Assembly (NCBI GenBank): GCA_905221615.1
Contig: CAJNDT010000611.1
Coordinates: 62,001-126,000 of the forward strand
Length of the DNA: 64,000 nucleotides
Direction of reading: 5' to 3'
Source: Symbiodinium sp. CCMP2592
Taxonomy: Eukaryota > Sar > Dinophyceae > Suessiales > Symbiodiniaceae
Of this stretch, positions 1 to 11,131 are shown in pieces (the first letter of the stretch is position 1; each line of letters starts with the position of its first letter). The notes below the pieces were generated by a model, which had not been told where the DNA came from, made no database searches, and saw only the letters and a program-made list of their open reading frames with translations. A program made the translations under genes and the position numbers.

Positions 1-319
1 GAGGGTTTACCTAGAGTAACCTATTTAGGTACCATACAAAAAAAGATAAATGTACCAATTATATATCCCGTTTTTAGAGGTACATTGGATACTCTGGGTA
101 AGCTTCGGGGTTTAGGGGGTTATTTTCATAGGAGGCCAAAAGGGGTTTGGTAGGGATTAGGGCTCCCATAATAGAGGTTCATATTAAGGAATCCCTACCC
201 CAAGAATCTTAACCCCCCCTTTTGGCCTCCCATGATTTATGTCTTCGGAGGGCTTGGCCTTTAGGCTGCCTCTGTGTCATTCGGGTCCGAGTTTACAATG
301 TAAGCAGTCTGGGAGTGAA

Positions 320-430
320 CCCAGACCTTCCAAAATCCCTGAATTAAGGAATACACCTTAAATCACATCAGGGATCCTACCATGATTTAAAGTATATTCC
401 TTAATTAAAGGCTTTTTTGGAAGGTCTGGG
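320..430. repeat. palindromic MITE-like element, family F1
   Basis: The terminal inverted repeats are CCCAGACCTTCCAAAA at the left and its complement at the right, with an interior rich in CCTTAATTAAGG. The same family recurs at 18896-18994, 21346-21454 and 56978-57090, and a relative with different ends lies at 19954-20058. No coding capacity is present, so it would be non-autonomous. Confidence 0.85.
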
Positions 431-949
431 AAAAATCTCAAAGCTTCTGAGCATGGCAGTAGTGCTGTGCACATATACACATGAAGTATGTAAGTCACAC
501 TCCCAATGTAAGTAAACCCTTAACCCTATACACATGTGTAAGAATGAAAATGTGCAAGTGGCACTCTCAGTCCCAATCTAAGTTTAAACCCTATAGGAAA
601 GTACATGTGAAAACAGAGACAGGCAAACCCTTGGGGCAAGTACACCGTGCATGAGGGCAGGTTCCGTTCGGATCATAGTGCCCAGCATGACGGAAATGGA
701 ACACTCCACGTCTGGCACGGTCTATGGCGTAAAGTTGAAGGGTTCAGGGTTTAGGGGTTCAGGGGTTTAGTTTTTAGGGGTTTGGGAGTAGGGGCTCCCG
801 TGCGTAAGCTTTTGGTTTTCGGGAGGGGGTTGCGGCTTAGGAGTTTATGGTTTACCCAAGTTTCACCTGGGGAGGCGGCAAAGGTTGCTCGGCTCACATG
901 GACTCGATGCGATCAGGTGGCCTCGAGCTGTCTGCGTCTATTGTGCTTT

Positions 950-1090
950 ATTGCGGCTTCCAGAACCCTAAGGCTCCATGTGCCCATATAGTATATACTT
1001 AGGCCTGAAAGTGCCTATATAGGGACCCCTTTAAGGCCTAAGTACCTACTGTATGGGTACATGGAGCCTTAGGGATTGCGGCTTCCAGAA
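950..1090. repeat. F3 palindromic element with perfect 16-bp target-site duplication
   Basis: The element at 966-1074 starts CCCTAAGGCTCCATGT and ends with the inverted copy. It is flanked by identical 16-mers, ATTGCGGCTTCCAGAA at 950-965 and 1075-1090. Other F3 copies lie at 17041-17149, about 17245-17343, 19587-19678, 20110-20214, about 24713-24798 and 59915-60023. The duplication is much longer than the 2-10 bp usual for cut-and-paste DNA transposons. Confidence 0.9.
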
Positions 1091-2152
1091 GGGCGCGTCA
1101 AAGCCATTCTATAAGGGGTTCATTATTTGGTGGGTCCTGGGCCTGCTGAATAAGGGCTTAATAAGGCCTGAATAACAGCTTTGGAAGGCTGTAGAGGCTT
1201 GTAAGGGCTTAATAAGGGTCTCATTGAGCTTTTCCATATAGGAGAAACACCACCAAAATAAGAGATTGAGGGGCTTGATTTCTCAACTTTAAGAATTTGA
1301 CAAAAAGGAAAAATATTGAGATTGAGGGGCTCACTTCCTAAATTTAAGAAATTGAAGGGCTCGATTTCCTATTTTGGGGGGTTCTGGTAGGGCTGCTTAC
1401 AAGCTGGGTCAAAAATGGGATGGATATCGTGGCGTTTCAGAAGTCTTGGGCTGCCACGCCCGAGTGGACAAGCACATGAGCTGGAATGGGGAGTGCTGCG
1501 GGCTCGAATCCTGATGCGCCTTCATTTCTTGTTTTTGTTGTTTATTTGCTGCCGTTGCGAATTAAGTAATTTGGGTTAAGAAATCCAGGGTACCCTCAAA
1601 TACCGAAACGTTTTTTCCCTAAAGCAAGGTGTGCTTCAAAAAGAAGAAATCGAGCCCCCTCACAAAAATTTAACTGTTTCTTAACCGGCGCTGTCGCTGT
1701 ACCACCACAACAACCCACAGACCAAGTAAGTAGGCATTAACACCCCTAACTGTTCGTGTACTAAGCTCAGGCTGTCTTCCTGTGCGGTTGGCTGCATGTG
1801 CCTGGTTGCCCAAGATAGGGAGTGTGGGCAGGATCATCCAATAGGCGCCGGATTTCGCAAGTTAACCCCGTGTACCTTGATGTAAGGGCCTTAACATTAC
1901 AAAAGGGCTTTGGGCTCCTTTTTAGTATAATCACAATAAGAAGCCCTGAGAAATAATAATGGTAACTATTCAAGCTTCTATATTAACACCAAACTGTAAG
2001 TGTGGATTCCTAAAGCAGCCTGAACTAAGAAAAACTACACCCTGAACCCTACACCCTCAACCCGACGCCATCGCTTCTGATGCCGGGCAGCACATCCTTC
2101 AGGGCATCCTCTGGCTGACTCGAAGGCCTCTTGCCAGCCGATATACCGATGA

Positions 2153-2257
2153 TACGGTTGATCATATACATCCTGCATTACCTTAAGGACCCTAAGCTAT
2201 GGGAATTATGGGATATTCCTTATTATGGGTCATGCAGGATCTATATCATCAACCGTA
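2153..2257. repeat. palindromic element, family F4
   Basis: The inverted ends read TACGGTTGATSATATAnATCC-type sequence followed by TGCATTACC. Related copies lie at 13395-13506 and 55349-55454, with a diverged copy around 63081-63163. The interior carries short AT-rich TATATTCCTTA motifs. It has no coding potential. Confidence 0.8.
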
Positions 2258-2488
2258 TAGCTAAGGGTTTAAGGTTACCAGTATTGCCTTGACATGCACA
2301 CACATGTTACGCAGGTGTGCATGTATCCATGTGTATACTTCTATGGACACAACTATGTAGGTACGTGCACCTGGTACGTACGCGTGTATGTATGCAGGTA
2401 GGTAGGTTGGTAGGTAGGTATGGGTATGGGTAGGTAAGCTTTTAAACATGTATGCATGCACGCGTGTTCTTTAATTTTGTTGGGTGTT

Positions 2489-2751
2489 TGGTGGTGGTGG
2501 TGGTGGTGGTGGTGGTGGTGGTGGTGGTGGTGGTGGTGGTGGTGGTGGTGGTGGTGGTGGTGGTGGTGGTGGTGGTCGTGGTGGTCGTGGTGGTCGTGGT
2601 GGTCGTGGTGGTCGTGGTGGTCGTGGTGGTCGTGGTGGTCGTGGTGGTCGTGGTGGTCGTGGTGGTGGTGGTGGTGGTGGTGATGGTGGTGATGGTGGTG
2701 ATGGTGGTGATGGTGGTGATGGTGGTGATGGTGGTGATGGTGGTGGTGGAG
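2489..2751. repeat. GGT/CGT/GAT trinucleotide microsatellite
   Basis: About 260 bp of GGT triplets, with a middle block of alternating GGT-CGT and a terminal block of GAT-GGT. All three plus-strand frames are open across it only because the unit is a triplet, so the long Val, Trp or Gly ORFs are artefacts. A complementary CAC/ACC tract lies 190 bp downstream. Confidence 0.95.
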
Positions 2752-2941
2752 TGTTGGTTGTGGGGTGTCTGTTGCTGCTACAGCTGCTGCTACTTTACCT
2801 GCATGCTATTTGCGAAATCTAAGTCTGCTTTCTGCAATAAACTGAAATTCAAAATATGTCTTTCCTGCAGTCGTTGTCCTTTGAGCTAGGGTGGTTTCAG
2901 GTACGTAGCTATGAAAATGTCTACATACAAGCACACAAGCA

Positions 2942-3064
2942 ACACCACCACCACCACCACCACCACCACCACCACCACCACCACCACCACCACCACCACC
3001 ACCACCACCACCACCACCACCACCACCACCACCACCACCACCACCACCACCACCACCACCACCA
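2942..3064. repeat. CAC/ACC trinucleotide microsatellite
   Basis: About 120 bp of uninterrupted ACC/CAC triplets. It is the reverse complement of the GGT tract upstream, so the two can pair as a long imperfect hairpin. The poly-His or poly-Thr ORFs seen here are artefacts of the repeat. Confidence 0.95.
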
Positions 3065-3435
3065 CAGCAACAACACCAACACTAGCAAGAGCAGCCCCTG
3101 CGACTACATAGAACGCATCAGAACACAATCGCACTACTAGGAACTGTAACGACAACCAAGCAACAAGTCAAGCTCATTGGTTTACAGTATCAAGGCACAA
3201 ACATCAATCGCAACCACCTGATCGCAATTAAACATTTTCGTCCTCGTCGTCAACATCACTTTAGTCATTGCCCTCATCGTCACAGTCATCATCATCATCA
3301 TCATCATCAGCTTCATTACCGCCACGCTTATCATGTTCGCAGCTTTCAACATTGTAGTAGGAACCATTGAGTTACGACTCCCCCAAAAGCCCTAAAACTG
3401 ATCCCGTCGGCCAAAAACCCCAAACCCTGATAAGC

Positions 3436-3494
3436 CGTCCAAGGCGCTCTTCGTTCCTTGGGGAATCCACAGTCTCTTCGCCACTGAAGATGGC
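3436..3494 (-). CDS. possible aquaporin exon 10 (acidic C-terminal tail)
   Basis: The exon follows a good acceptor (GTGCAG at 3495) in the phase left by exon 9 and encodes an acidic tail beginning [22 protein letters not shown] donor at 3435 is possible. There is no family signature here, so the assignment rests on phase, order and composition only. The plus strand is also open across this patch. Confidence 0.45.
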
Positions 3495-6400
3495 CTGCAC
3501 CCAGGAGGAATTCCACAAGTTGCAGGCAGTGTGGTTTAAGGCTTACTTAAAGGGTCCTGGGACTTAGTAGCTAAGGTTATGAATAAGGTAACTATACTTA
3601 CAATTACTTATAACCCCAATTCCGGTCCCTATGACCTTACTTACTAAGTCCCCTGACCCTCCAAGTAGGGGCTTAGGGTTTAGGGTGTGCCGCCTTATGG
3701 AGTCGCAAGGTGCTCATTCAAAACTCAGTGGTGGCTCCCCAAAGTTTGGTCAACAAGTAATGTAGGGGCCTTAATGACCAGAATAGGGTTTTGGGGCCCA
3801 TTCTACTGTAATTATAATCAGGAACCCACCCCGACACCATAGTATAGGTAATTAATAAGGCCCCTATAATACCCTGAACGACACGCCTTGTCTGGCTGCA
3901 GCGGGCGCTGCATCAACGCTGCGAGCAGGCCGCCCACGAGAGGGCCTAAAAACCTCTGAAGCTCAGGCTTGCTGCAGTTTACGATTTAGGGTTTAGGGTT
4001 TAGGGTTTCGGGATAGAGTTGTCAAAGGTGTGGGGCCTTGGGTGTCAACTTTATGGCTCAGAATTTGCAGAGGCGAGTTGACGGCGGATTTGTTGATGTG
4101 CTCAATGTTAGGATTAGGTTGTCATCATACCGAGATGCCGAGAGGTCGTCAAAGGTAATATAATCCTAGGGGTCAAAGCAGCCCAAAAGCCTTGCATACT
4201 ATGGTGTTTGGGCCCAAACGCCTGAATATATGAGTCCATAGATCCCTCGGGTAAGGAGCCTGAAATTAAACGGAATGCTTGTCCTCAAACAGCCAAGACT
4301 TGTTTCGTGTGCAAAGGTACCTTCACAGTGATATGGGTCACTGGCAGCTGCAGTGCAGGGGAATGTGCGGAAGGATTCGGACGTTGTAACAGTGGTGTCC
4401 AGGCTTAGGGGCTGAGTACCTTAGTCCAAAGAAGGTTAACCTGTTCAAGTATGGTAGGGTTATAGAAACCGCAAAGGTCAAAGGTTACCCGCTCAGCTAC
4501 TAGCAATATAGGGCCCTTAATAATTGGAATTATGCCATCATTATTGTAGGGGGACCCAACAAAGTATAGGTAACTCTTTAGGCACCTATCTTATATCCTT
4601 ATGACAGCCCTTATAGCAACCCTTATAGACCCCTTTAAAAGGAACCCTCTTCTAAGTCAGCTACTACGTAGGGTCACCTGCCAGGCAACATCATCCACAA
4701 GGCTTCCAGACCGCCTTCTTGGTAGTTGGAGCATCCTCCGAGGAGGTTTATGGTCTAGGGGTTTAGGGTTTGGGGTTTAGGGTTTAGGGTTTGGGCTTCA
4801 GGGTTTAGGGATTTACGCTTTAGTGTAGGATTTAGGGTTTACCCTAAGGGTCCAACAGACCCAACAGGTAGGGTTCCTTTAAAGGGTTCCATAAGGGGTT
4901 CAGAGGATTTTATAAAGGTCTAAGAGACCCAATAATTAGGGTACTAGGTTTTAGGATAGTAATTATGTAGGTTGGGATTTTGGAGAGTACATGTTTATTG
5001 GGTACTAGGACCATTGGGGATAGCCGGCCCTGGAAGTTGCTGATCTCCGAGACAATGCCGCTGATGTGGATGGAAAAGGAATATGGTGATGACGATAAGT
5101 ACCAATTGCTGTTGTTGGTGGTGGTGGCGGCGACGACAGTGGTGATAGTGGTGGTGACGACGGCAGCTGTTCTTTTTTATAGTTGAATATGGACGACTGA
5201 GGCAAGTACCTGTTCGTCGTTGCTGCCATATCTGTCAATACCCATACCATTTTCTTTTTCTGCTCCTGTGAACCCCTGACTTACTTATGAAAACTTGTGT
5301 CATCCCAGATCTCCTCGCAAGGCGCTGACCACCGCCGGACCGAAGGAACGATTCGGATTCAGGGAGCAGCCATCCACCTGTTTGTGCGTGTTAGGGTTTA
5401 GGGTTTAGGGGTTGGGGCTTTAGGGTTTGGGGTTTAGGTTTAGGGGTTTTGTTTTAAAATGCAGGTTTAGGGGTTTAGGGTTTAGGGGTTTGGGGTTGAG
5501 GGTTACATACACACCTACCTACCTACACATATATATATGTATATAATTATATATAGTTATATATATATATGTATGTAATACACGTAGAGGTGCGAGGGCT
5601 AATCATGGCTCTAATCATAGAGAAGAGCATGCAAAGGGTTTCGGCTACAAGGGGTCGCCTGAATAATCGAATGAATGTATACTTGAAGGCTCATGGGACT
5701 TAGTAGTTAGGGTTAAAAGTAAGTTATAATTAGGATAACCCAACTCAGGGGACTGATAACCCCTATTATAACCTACGTACTAAGTCCCATGATCCTCTAA
5801 GTAGAGAGACGGCCACGCTAACAACCATGGACATGGAAGTAGCCATAAAGCCTAAACCCTAAGCCCTAAACCCTGAACCCTAAACTCACAAGGGTGGGCC
5901 GGTGCTTGCATCGTACGGGCCGATGTATGAACGAAGTATCCCTACAGAAGCCATGTAAACTCCTAGAGCTGTAGACCTAACCCTAACCCTACCCCCTCCC
6001 CGTAACACTGAGTAGGGCCCCAAAAAAGCACATAATTAAGCAAAATTTAGGATAGGGATCTCCCCATATAAAAACCCTTATACTGAAGCCCATTCAGGTA
6101 GAGATATCCCCTATAAAAATGCTTATGCTGATGTCCTTCTTGCGTCGCTAAACTGAAACCCTTGAACTTGCTGAAACCCCAAACCCTCGATACCCTGAAC
6201 AACTCGGCTCCTAAACCAAATCTTGGATGACTTCCTCTAGGGTTGCTGATATAAATCCTGCATTACCAGGGTTCAGGGTTGCAAGGGTTTAGGGCTTAGG
6301 GGCCTTAGGGTCAATAGGATTTAGAGTTTAAGGTTTACTAGGGTTTAGGGCTCCTTACTATAGTTCGTATAGAAATCCAAAAAGGAAAATCCCCAAAAGG

Positions 6401-8296
6401 AACTACTGTGGAGCCTATGGGTAGAGCCCCAAACCCAAAAGCCTGATCCCTGAACCTTCAAACCTGATCCCTAAAGCAGAGCCACGGTTTAGGGTTTAGG
6501 GTTACCCGGATCGGTTACTTAGCTGCCTTCTGAACCCCCCCTAAAAGTTGAACTTTCAGCCCTAATTATTATAGTTCACATAGAAACCCAAAAACTTAAA
6601 AACACTCTAAGAGCAAACCAGAAGAATGCCAAGAAATGCAGGAATTTGAGAGCCCAGGGGCTGGGAGCAAGATAAGCACATTCACGAAGACGGCCCCACC
6701 AATCCTCAGGTGATCAGAATGCTTGCTTCATCGTCCTGACTATTACTATTTGCTTAAGAAACCCCCAAAAATAAAAAAAATAATAATCCCTATATTACCC
6801 CCATAAGGAATATATTTTTTATTTTTTCGGGGTTCTTAAGCAAATAGTAGCTATTGTGAGGCTCAGGTTCAGGGGTGCAATCATCCACGGCTGTAGAGCC
6901 TTGGGATTTCCTGATTCGGGATGTAGGATTTTGTCAACTGTCGACCTTGGGGTCAGTGCAAACAGTAGCAGGGGAGGCACTGGCTTAGGCAGCCGAAACC
7001 CCAAAACGCCCAAACTACAATCCCTAAGCCCTTTCTCCCAAAACCCAGCCAGATTAGGCAACATAAGGCTTTAACAATCAGTGAGTCAGAATACGGTTTT
7101 GGGGGCACATTCTACCATAACTATCATACTGAACCCCCAAAATAGTATAGATAGTTATTAAGGCCCGATTTACTGATTCGGACGGAGCCGGAAGCCATGA
7201 GCTTGTCGCTACCCAAGGGTCGCCAAGCAAACGTTCTTTCCGCAGCTAGCAGCTGGCGTTACAGCGCACTCCCAAACCTCAGCATTCGCGGTAGAGATAC
7301 GAAATCTCGATTTTGTACAAAACGACGACAACAACACCACCAACAACAAGTACTCCTACTACTACTACTACTACTACCACCACTACCACGTGATATACCT
7401 ATTACTCAGGCTGCTCCTGCTCCTGCACCTGCTCCTGCTGCTGCTACATCATCGGCGCAGTGGACGAAGACCACTCACGCCCATCATTCTCCTGCTAGGT
7501 AATCAAGAGCAATGCAACCAATATCGGCCAGCTACGAGTAAAAGCGATGTGACGTGAATGTGCTGCTGCTGTGTCGTGCCATTAGTTTCCACCGGGTAAC
7601 AGCGAGCTTTACATGTGTTACGTCTCCGACTAGGGTATCGGCAAAGAAACTAGATCAACTTCTTAAGCACGACGCCTAAGACTTCCCCAACTACCTACAG
7701 TAGCGGTGCCCATTTGCAGATGCATCCAAAGCTTGCCGTCATGTAAAAGGCTGCTTGCTTGTTTCATGGCAGAACACTTACTCAAACCAACCGTAAACTA
7801 GCATCACTGTCATGAGTCTCTAAGGAAGACCCTCCATGAAACCAAAAGCAGCAAATTGAGCACAGCCTGTCTCTGTCTAGTTGCTTCTGCTCTTAAACTT
7901 TAAACCCTACGTTGCTTCTGCTCTTAAACTGTGAACCCCAACCATGTTATGCATGATCCCTGAAGCAGCTGTCTGCCCAGTCGCGGTGAAACACAGCATG
8001 AAGGTACCGAATATTTCCTCGGACTGGCTGTCAAAGCTTCGTCAAAGAAGGTACGGCTTCATGAGGCTGTGTGTCATGGCTCATCTCCCTTTGTGGTTCT
8101 GTGCTACAAAGGGCTGAGCCGAATGGTTGCTTGTTCGGCTTGGCAACACAAGATGATGTCAAACAAGCTGATCTGAGGTCGCTCCGAATTCAATTTAGCA
8201 GGTAATCAAGTGTGCGTGGGTGTGTGTGGCCATGTATGCATACGTGTATCCATGCACATAAAATTGCACATATGCATTTAGCTCTGTCTGTATATG

Positions 8297-8338
<42 letters not shown>

Positions 8339-8406
8339 TATATGCAAAAGTATATGAGTATGAATATGTATATGTATATGTCTGTATATATATATATATA
8401 TAAATA

Positions 8407-8452
<46 letters not shown>

Positions 8453-9725
8453 TGCATATATATACTATATACATACATACATACATACATACATACATCT
8501 ATATATATATATATATATTATATATGCTCTCATGCACATGCAATGTGCATGCATGCAGAGCTTCGCATGACCAGCGATATGTATGTGCATTTGTGTCGAA
8601 GTTTATACAACCAAACATGTTTACATACATATAAGTATGTATACATATAAATAAATATATACATATATATGTGTGTATACATATATATATATATATGTAT
8701 GTACACACCCAGATATGCACGGATAGAGAGCCAGAGAGCTGCGTGTCTGCGTATAAATGTACCCAGCGGATCGACGACACTGCCTGCATGGGCAAATTCA
8801 TCTACTCGCCTACGAAGGATCGGCAACTAGAGGCTTCGGTTTCTGGTATCTAGACCCTCTGCGAAGACGAAGCTGGGCGTGTCACCAATTCTTTACTTTA
8901 GATTACGATGCACAAGGGCCAGACTAGGGTTTAGGGGTTTAGGCTTAGGGTCCTGGGTTTAGGCGTTTAGGGCTTAAGGTTGCAAGTTTAATAATCATCT
9001 GGGGCCGAATCGTTTCTGCTGGAGCGTCTACATATATATATATATATGTTATAAGCACAACTCCTTAGCTGGCCGCACCTAATGCGATACCGGGCTGCGC
9101 CAAACAGCACCCGCCACTCTTCATATCCTGCAAGGCAGCGCAGACCTTCAAAACCTCTTTGGGAGCCCGAACTCAGACAACAGCACGCCCAAGCTTGAGC
9201 GCTACATGGCAAACCCCGAAGACGACACAGTCCAGCCCAGTACTGCGTACGATTGACGAAGAGAGAACTGGACAAGATCCTTTCTCATATTAAACACTTG
9301 GAAGGGCAGGGGAATTAGTAAGTAGGTTATAAGTAGGGCTATAATTGGGGTAACTCCGTTTAGGGTACTTATAACTCTACTTATAACCTACTTACTAAGT
9401 CCCCTGCCCTTCCAAGCACCGCAAGACACTAATATTGTGCAAGTGGAGATAGCTGCACATCATCACTCTTGCCTGATCTGCTGCAGAACCGACCTTGTCA
9501 TCAACCTCAACTTCAACAACGACGACAGGAGCAGCAACAACGGTGCGGTAATTATACCATTGCCGCCCCTACTACCACTACTAAACTATCTTCGCTCATT
9601 TTCCTACTACTGCTCCTGCTAATTCTACTGCTTTTGCGTGTACATCGTTTTCTACTCCTGCTGATTCTATATACACCACCACCACCACCACAGCCACCAC
9701 CACCACGACGATTACTACTACTATA

Positions 9726-9761
<36 letters not shown>

Positions 9762-11073
9762 AACTACTACTACTACTACTACTACTCCTAGCGCGACCTG
9801 TACAACTTTCACCACCACTACTACTACATACTGCAGCGACTGCACGGCTATAGCTGGCTGCCGCTACTGCTACTGCTACTAGTGCCACCTCACACCTGGC
9901 ACGATTTAGGGTGTACTTCAAGGGTCAGGGTTTAGGGTTTAGGGTTGAGGGTGAATGGTTTAAGGTTTAGGGTTTTAGGTTTAGGGTTTAGGGTTCAGAG
10001 TTTAGGCTGCTCACACGGCTCCTGGCGCAGGCATGTTGGACGCCAGTGAGCCAGTCTTGTCTTCCTGCGGAATGCTTGCATGGGCGGTACATGGTGTCGA
10101 AGACAATCTGCAAGCTTCCTGAGGTTTGTGATGGTCTTATGCATACTCATGCTTAGAAGGAGACTACTTACTCATGGCACTGGCAGCAGCAGCATGAATA
10201 GCAACACAAATGCCAGTCATCAGTGGCAACGGCCACACCACGAGGAAGACTCCGGAGCAACAGCAACATCAACTGACTGCCCCGACACACAACCCTGAGC
10301 CCGAAATCCCGACTACGAAACCTCAAGCCGAAACACTGACACCGGGGTACACTCCCAGTTACTGGCATCTGTCGGGGACCTGCAGGCCTCCAAAATTGAA
10401 AGCTCTGTTACATGGGATCTGTATTGGAGTTCCTTCTTTTCTGGAGCTCCCCTGTCCTCACAAGGATAGATGCCACAAAGGATGATGGCGCCAAGCACGC
10501 TGCCTCGAGTTGGAGCTCGGCTGGAAGAGGGCTTCATGCTGGTCTAGGCGGGGTCCCTATCTGCGTGTTTGCAGTGATGCATGTGCTGAAATCTTGAGGT
10601 GTCTTTCTAAACGGGTGAGGGCCGGGGCGAATTGACCAAGAGAGAGGGCAGCGGTTAGGAAGACGAAACCGCTCAGCCGACCGTCCACTGTCCGAGCCGA
10701 ACAACTGCAGAATATGAGAGCTGAGCAAAAAAGACCACTTTAAGAACCCATCCCGTTTGCATCGAAAGAGCCGAGCATTTGTGCCACGAAGTTTCCCAGT
10801 CCTGTCGGCACGGTCAGCTATTGTAGAGCTTGTGTTTAGTCTTTGAGCGGAAAGGCTTCCAGTATATGATGCAAGGGAAAAGCTGATATTTGCTGGAACT
10901 GCACGACAGGACAGTGAAGATTCTTGCTCGCCGAGAATCTGCAGGTAGAATCTTGAAGCAGTTTCATCGAAACCAAACCCAGGTGCTCGATGGGGGAAAA
11001 AGCTGCAAACAGTGGAAGCAGGAATTGCAATCGTCGTCGCCGTCCAAGCCATCGTCGCAGCCGCCGTAGCAGT

Positions 11074-11131
<58 letters not shown>

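Larger units (their letters stand above)
1..3435. other. repeat-rich flank, no gene resolved
   Basis: This stretch holds degenerate TTTAGGG tracts, palindromic elements (320-430, 966-1074, 2153-2257), a tRNA-like patch near 1449-1520 and two long trinucleotide microsatellites (2489-2751 and 2942-3064). A minus-strand open stretch at about 2040-2128 (acidic, ending in a stop) could be a last exon of the aquaporin gene to its right, but I could not match its splice phase. I see no other coding signal. Confidence 0.6.

Noticed and set aside
2452..3155. Long Val, Trp, Gly, His and Thr ORFs
   Set aside because: They are frames of GGT and CAC triplet repeats and are open in several frames on both strands.
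5005..5250. ORFs at 4980-5250 on both strands
   Set aside because: They run through GGT/GAC-type triplets; only the downstream aquaporin exon at 5306-5377 is supported.
8190..8853. Overlapping Tyr/Ile-rich ORFs on both strands
   Set aside because: They are translations of TA-rich microsatellites without coding composition outside the repeat.
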